Assembly: GCA_036520835.1 (NCBI GenBank)
Contig: DATDIX010000097.1
Coordinates: forward strand, 1 to 6,208
DNA length: 6,208 nt
Origin: VBAT01 sp036520835
Lineage (GTDB): Bacteria; Bacteroidota; Bacteroidia; Chitinophagales; Chitinophagaceae
Reading direction: 5' to 3'
Every line of letters begins with the position of its first letter. The stretch's first letter is position 1. The notes under the pieces were generated by a model, which was not told the origin of the DNA, did not search any database, and saw only the letters and a program-made list of their open reading frames with translations. The translations under genes were made by a program, and so were the position numbers. Positions 5,873 through 6,208 of the stretch are shown here, piece after piece.

Positions 5873-6208
5873 CCACGCAGTATATCCCCACCAGGCCATG
5901 AGAAGGAATAAAACATACATCAGTGTGAATAGCATCAGTCCTTTATAAAAATTAAGCGGGATAGCGACAATATTTGAAAATATCCATGCCAGCCAGTTCT
6001 CTATTTTACGTTTAGCCATCCACCACATAGCAGTAATAGCGGAAGAAGAAACAAGTGAATCAAGAACAGGAGTATTACTATCTGTAAGCGCAGCCAGTAC
6101 AAAATAAATAATGATCCAGAAAAAGATGAAAAAGCCAATACCAACACCTAATTCTTTTTTATTGCACCAGCTGATAGGATAAGTATAATGACCGGCATCT
6201 TTTTTCTG
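5849..6208 (-). CDS. pnuC: PnuC-family nicotinamide riboside transporter, 5' partial
   Basis: The minus-strand frame is open from the window edge to the TAA at 5851-5849, giving the C-terminal 119 residues of a protein usually about 190-240 aa. PnuC is a SWEET-like facilitator that lets nicotinamide riboside cross the inner membrane; intracellular phosphorylation traps it. In visible numbering there are hydrophobic helices at about 21-42, 49-64, 73-86 and 92-110. MAKRKIENWLAWIFSN at 64-79 contains the WxxWxxxN substrate-binding pattern (W72, W75, N79). It is followed by IPLNFYKGLMLFTLMY at 83-98 and AWWGYTAWKKK at 105-115, both typical of the family C-terminus. The sibling family PnuT carries thiamine, but the nearby NadR-type kinase favours nicotinamide riboside. 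The last codons overlap the hsp20 terminator. No minus-strand terminator follows, so the transcript may run on through hsp20 (antisense) to the kinase gene. Confidence 0.93.
   Translation of the reverse strand, partial: QKKDAGHYTYPISWCNKKELGVGIGFFIFFWIIIYFVLAALTDSNTPVLDSLVSSSAITAMWWMAKRKIENWLAWIFSNIVAIPLNFYKGLMLFTLMYVLFLLMAWWGYTAWKKKVATG

Noticed and set aside
1..6208. Defence system, mobile element, CRISPR, tRNA/rRNA or riboswitch
   Set aside because: No repeat array, transposase, integrase, toxin-antitoxin or structured RNA signature was seen on either strand; all genes fit housekeeping or envelope families or are unknown.

Overview
The window looks like ordinary chromosomal DNA of a Bacteroidota member, most likely Chitinophagia/Chitinophagaceae or a near relative (inferred, no search was run). 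The grounds are a GH3-family acyl-adenylating enzyme, a PnuC transporter with a stand-alone NadR-type kinase, slightly AT-rich base use, start codons without real Shine-Dalgarno sequences, and TAnnTTTG-like boxes close to several starts. I see no phage, insertion sequence, CRISPR array, tRNA or rRNA, and no gene-free stretch longer than about 100 bases.

Left part, plus strand: the 3' two thirds of a GH3 protein (cut by the window start) ends at a strong intrinsic terminator. It is followed by a tightly spaced set: a LysE-type exporter, a secreted or membrane protein of unknown function, and mtgA, a monofunctional peptidoglycan glycosyltransferase. Gaps of 27 to 49 bases and no visible terminator between them suggest one transcription unit, possibly with internal promoters.

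Middle, minus strand: a GT39/ArnT-like membrane glycosyltransferase meets mtgA tail to tail with 3 bases between stop codons. It lies just downstream of a small P-loop kinase matching the ribosylnicotinamide kinase domain of NadR. Right edge, minus strand: the C-terminal part of PnuC, the nicotinamide riboside transporter, too truncated by the window to be recognised by length alone. PnuC import plus kinase trapping is a known NAD salvage pair. Here a small heat-shock protein gene (Hsp20) lies on the opposite strand exactly between them. Its terminator is built into the last codons and stop of pnuC.

The most interesting point is this pnuC / antisense hsp20 / kinase layout. No minus-strand terminator is visible after pnuC, so a pnuC-to-kinase transcript would be fully antisense to the hsp20 mRNA, a possible non-contiguous operon. 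Other points are a G7 run in hsp20 where a one-base slip in either direction truncates the protein, and a perfect hairpin over the mtgA start codon. I found no convincing evidence of a wholly new system.
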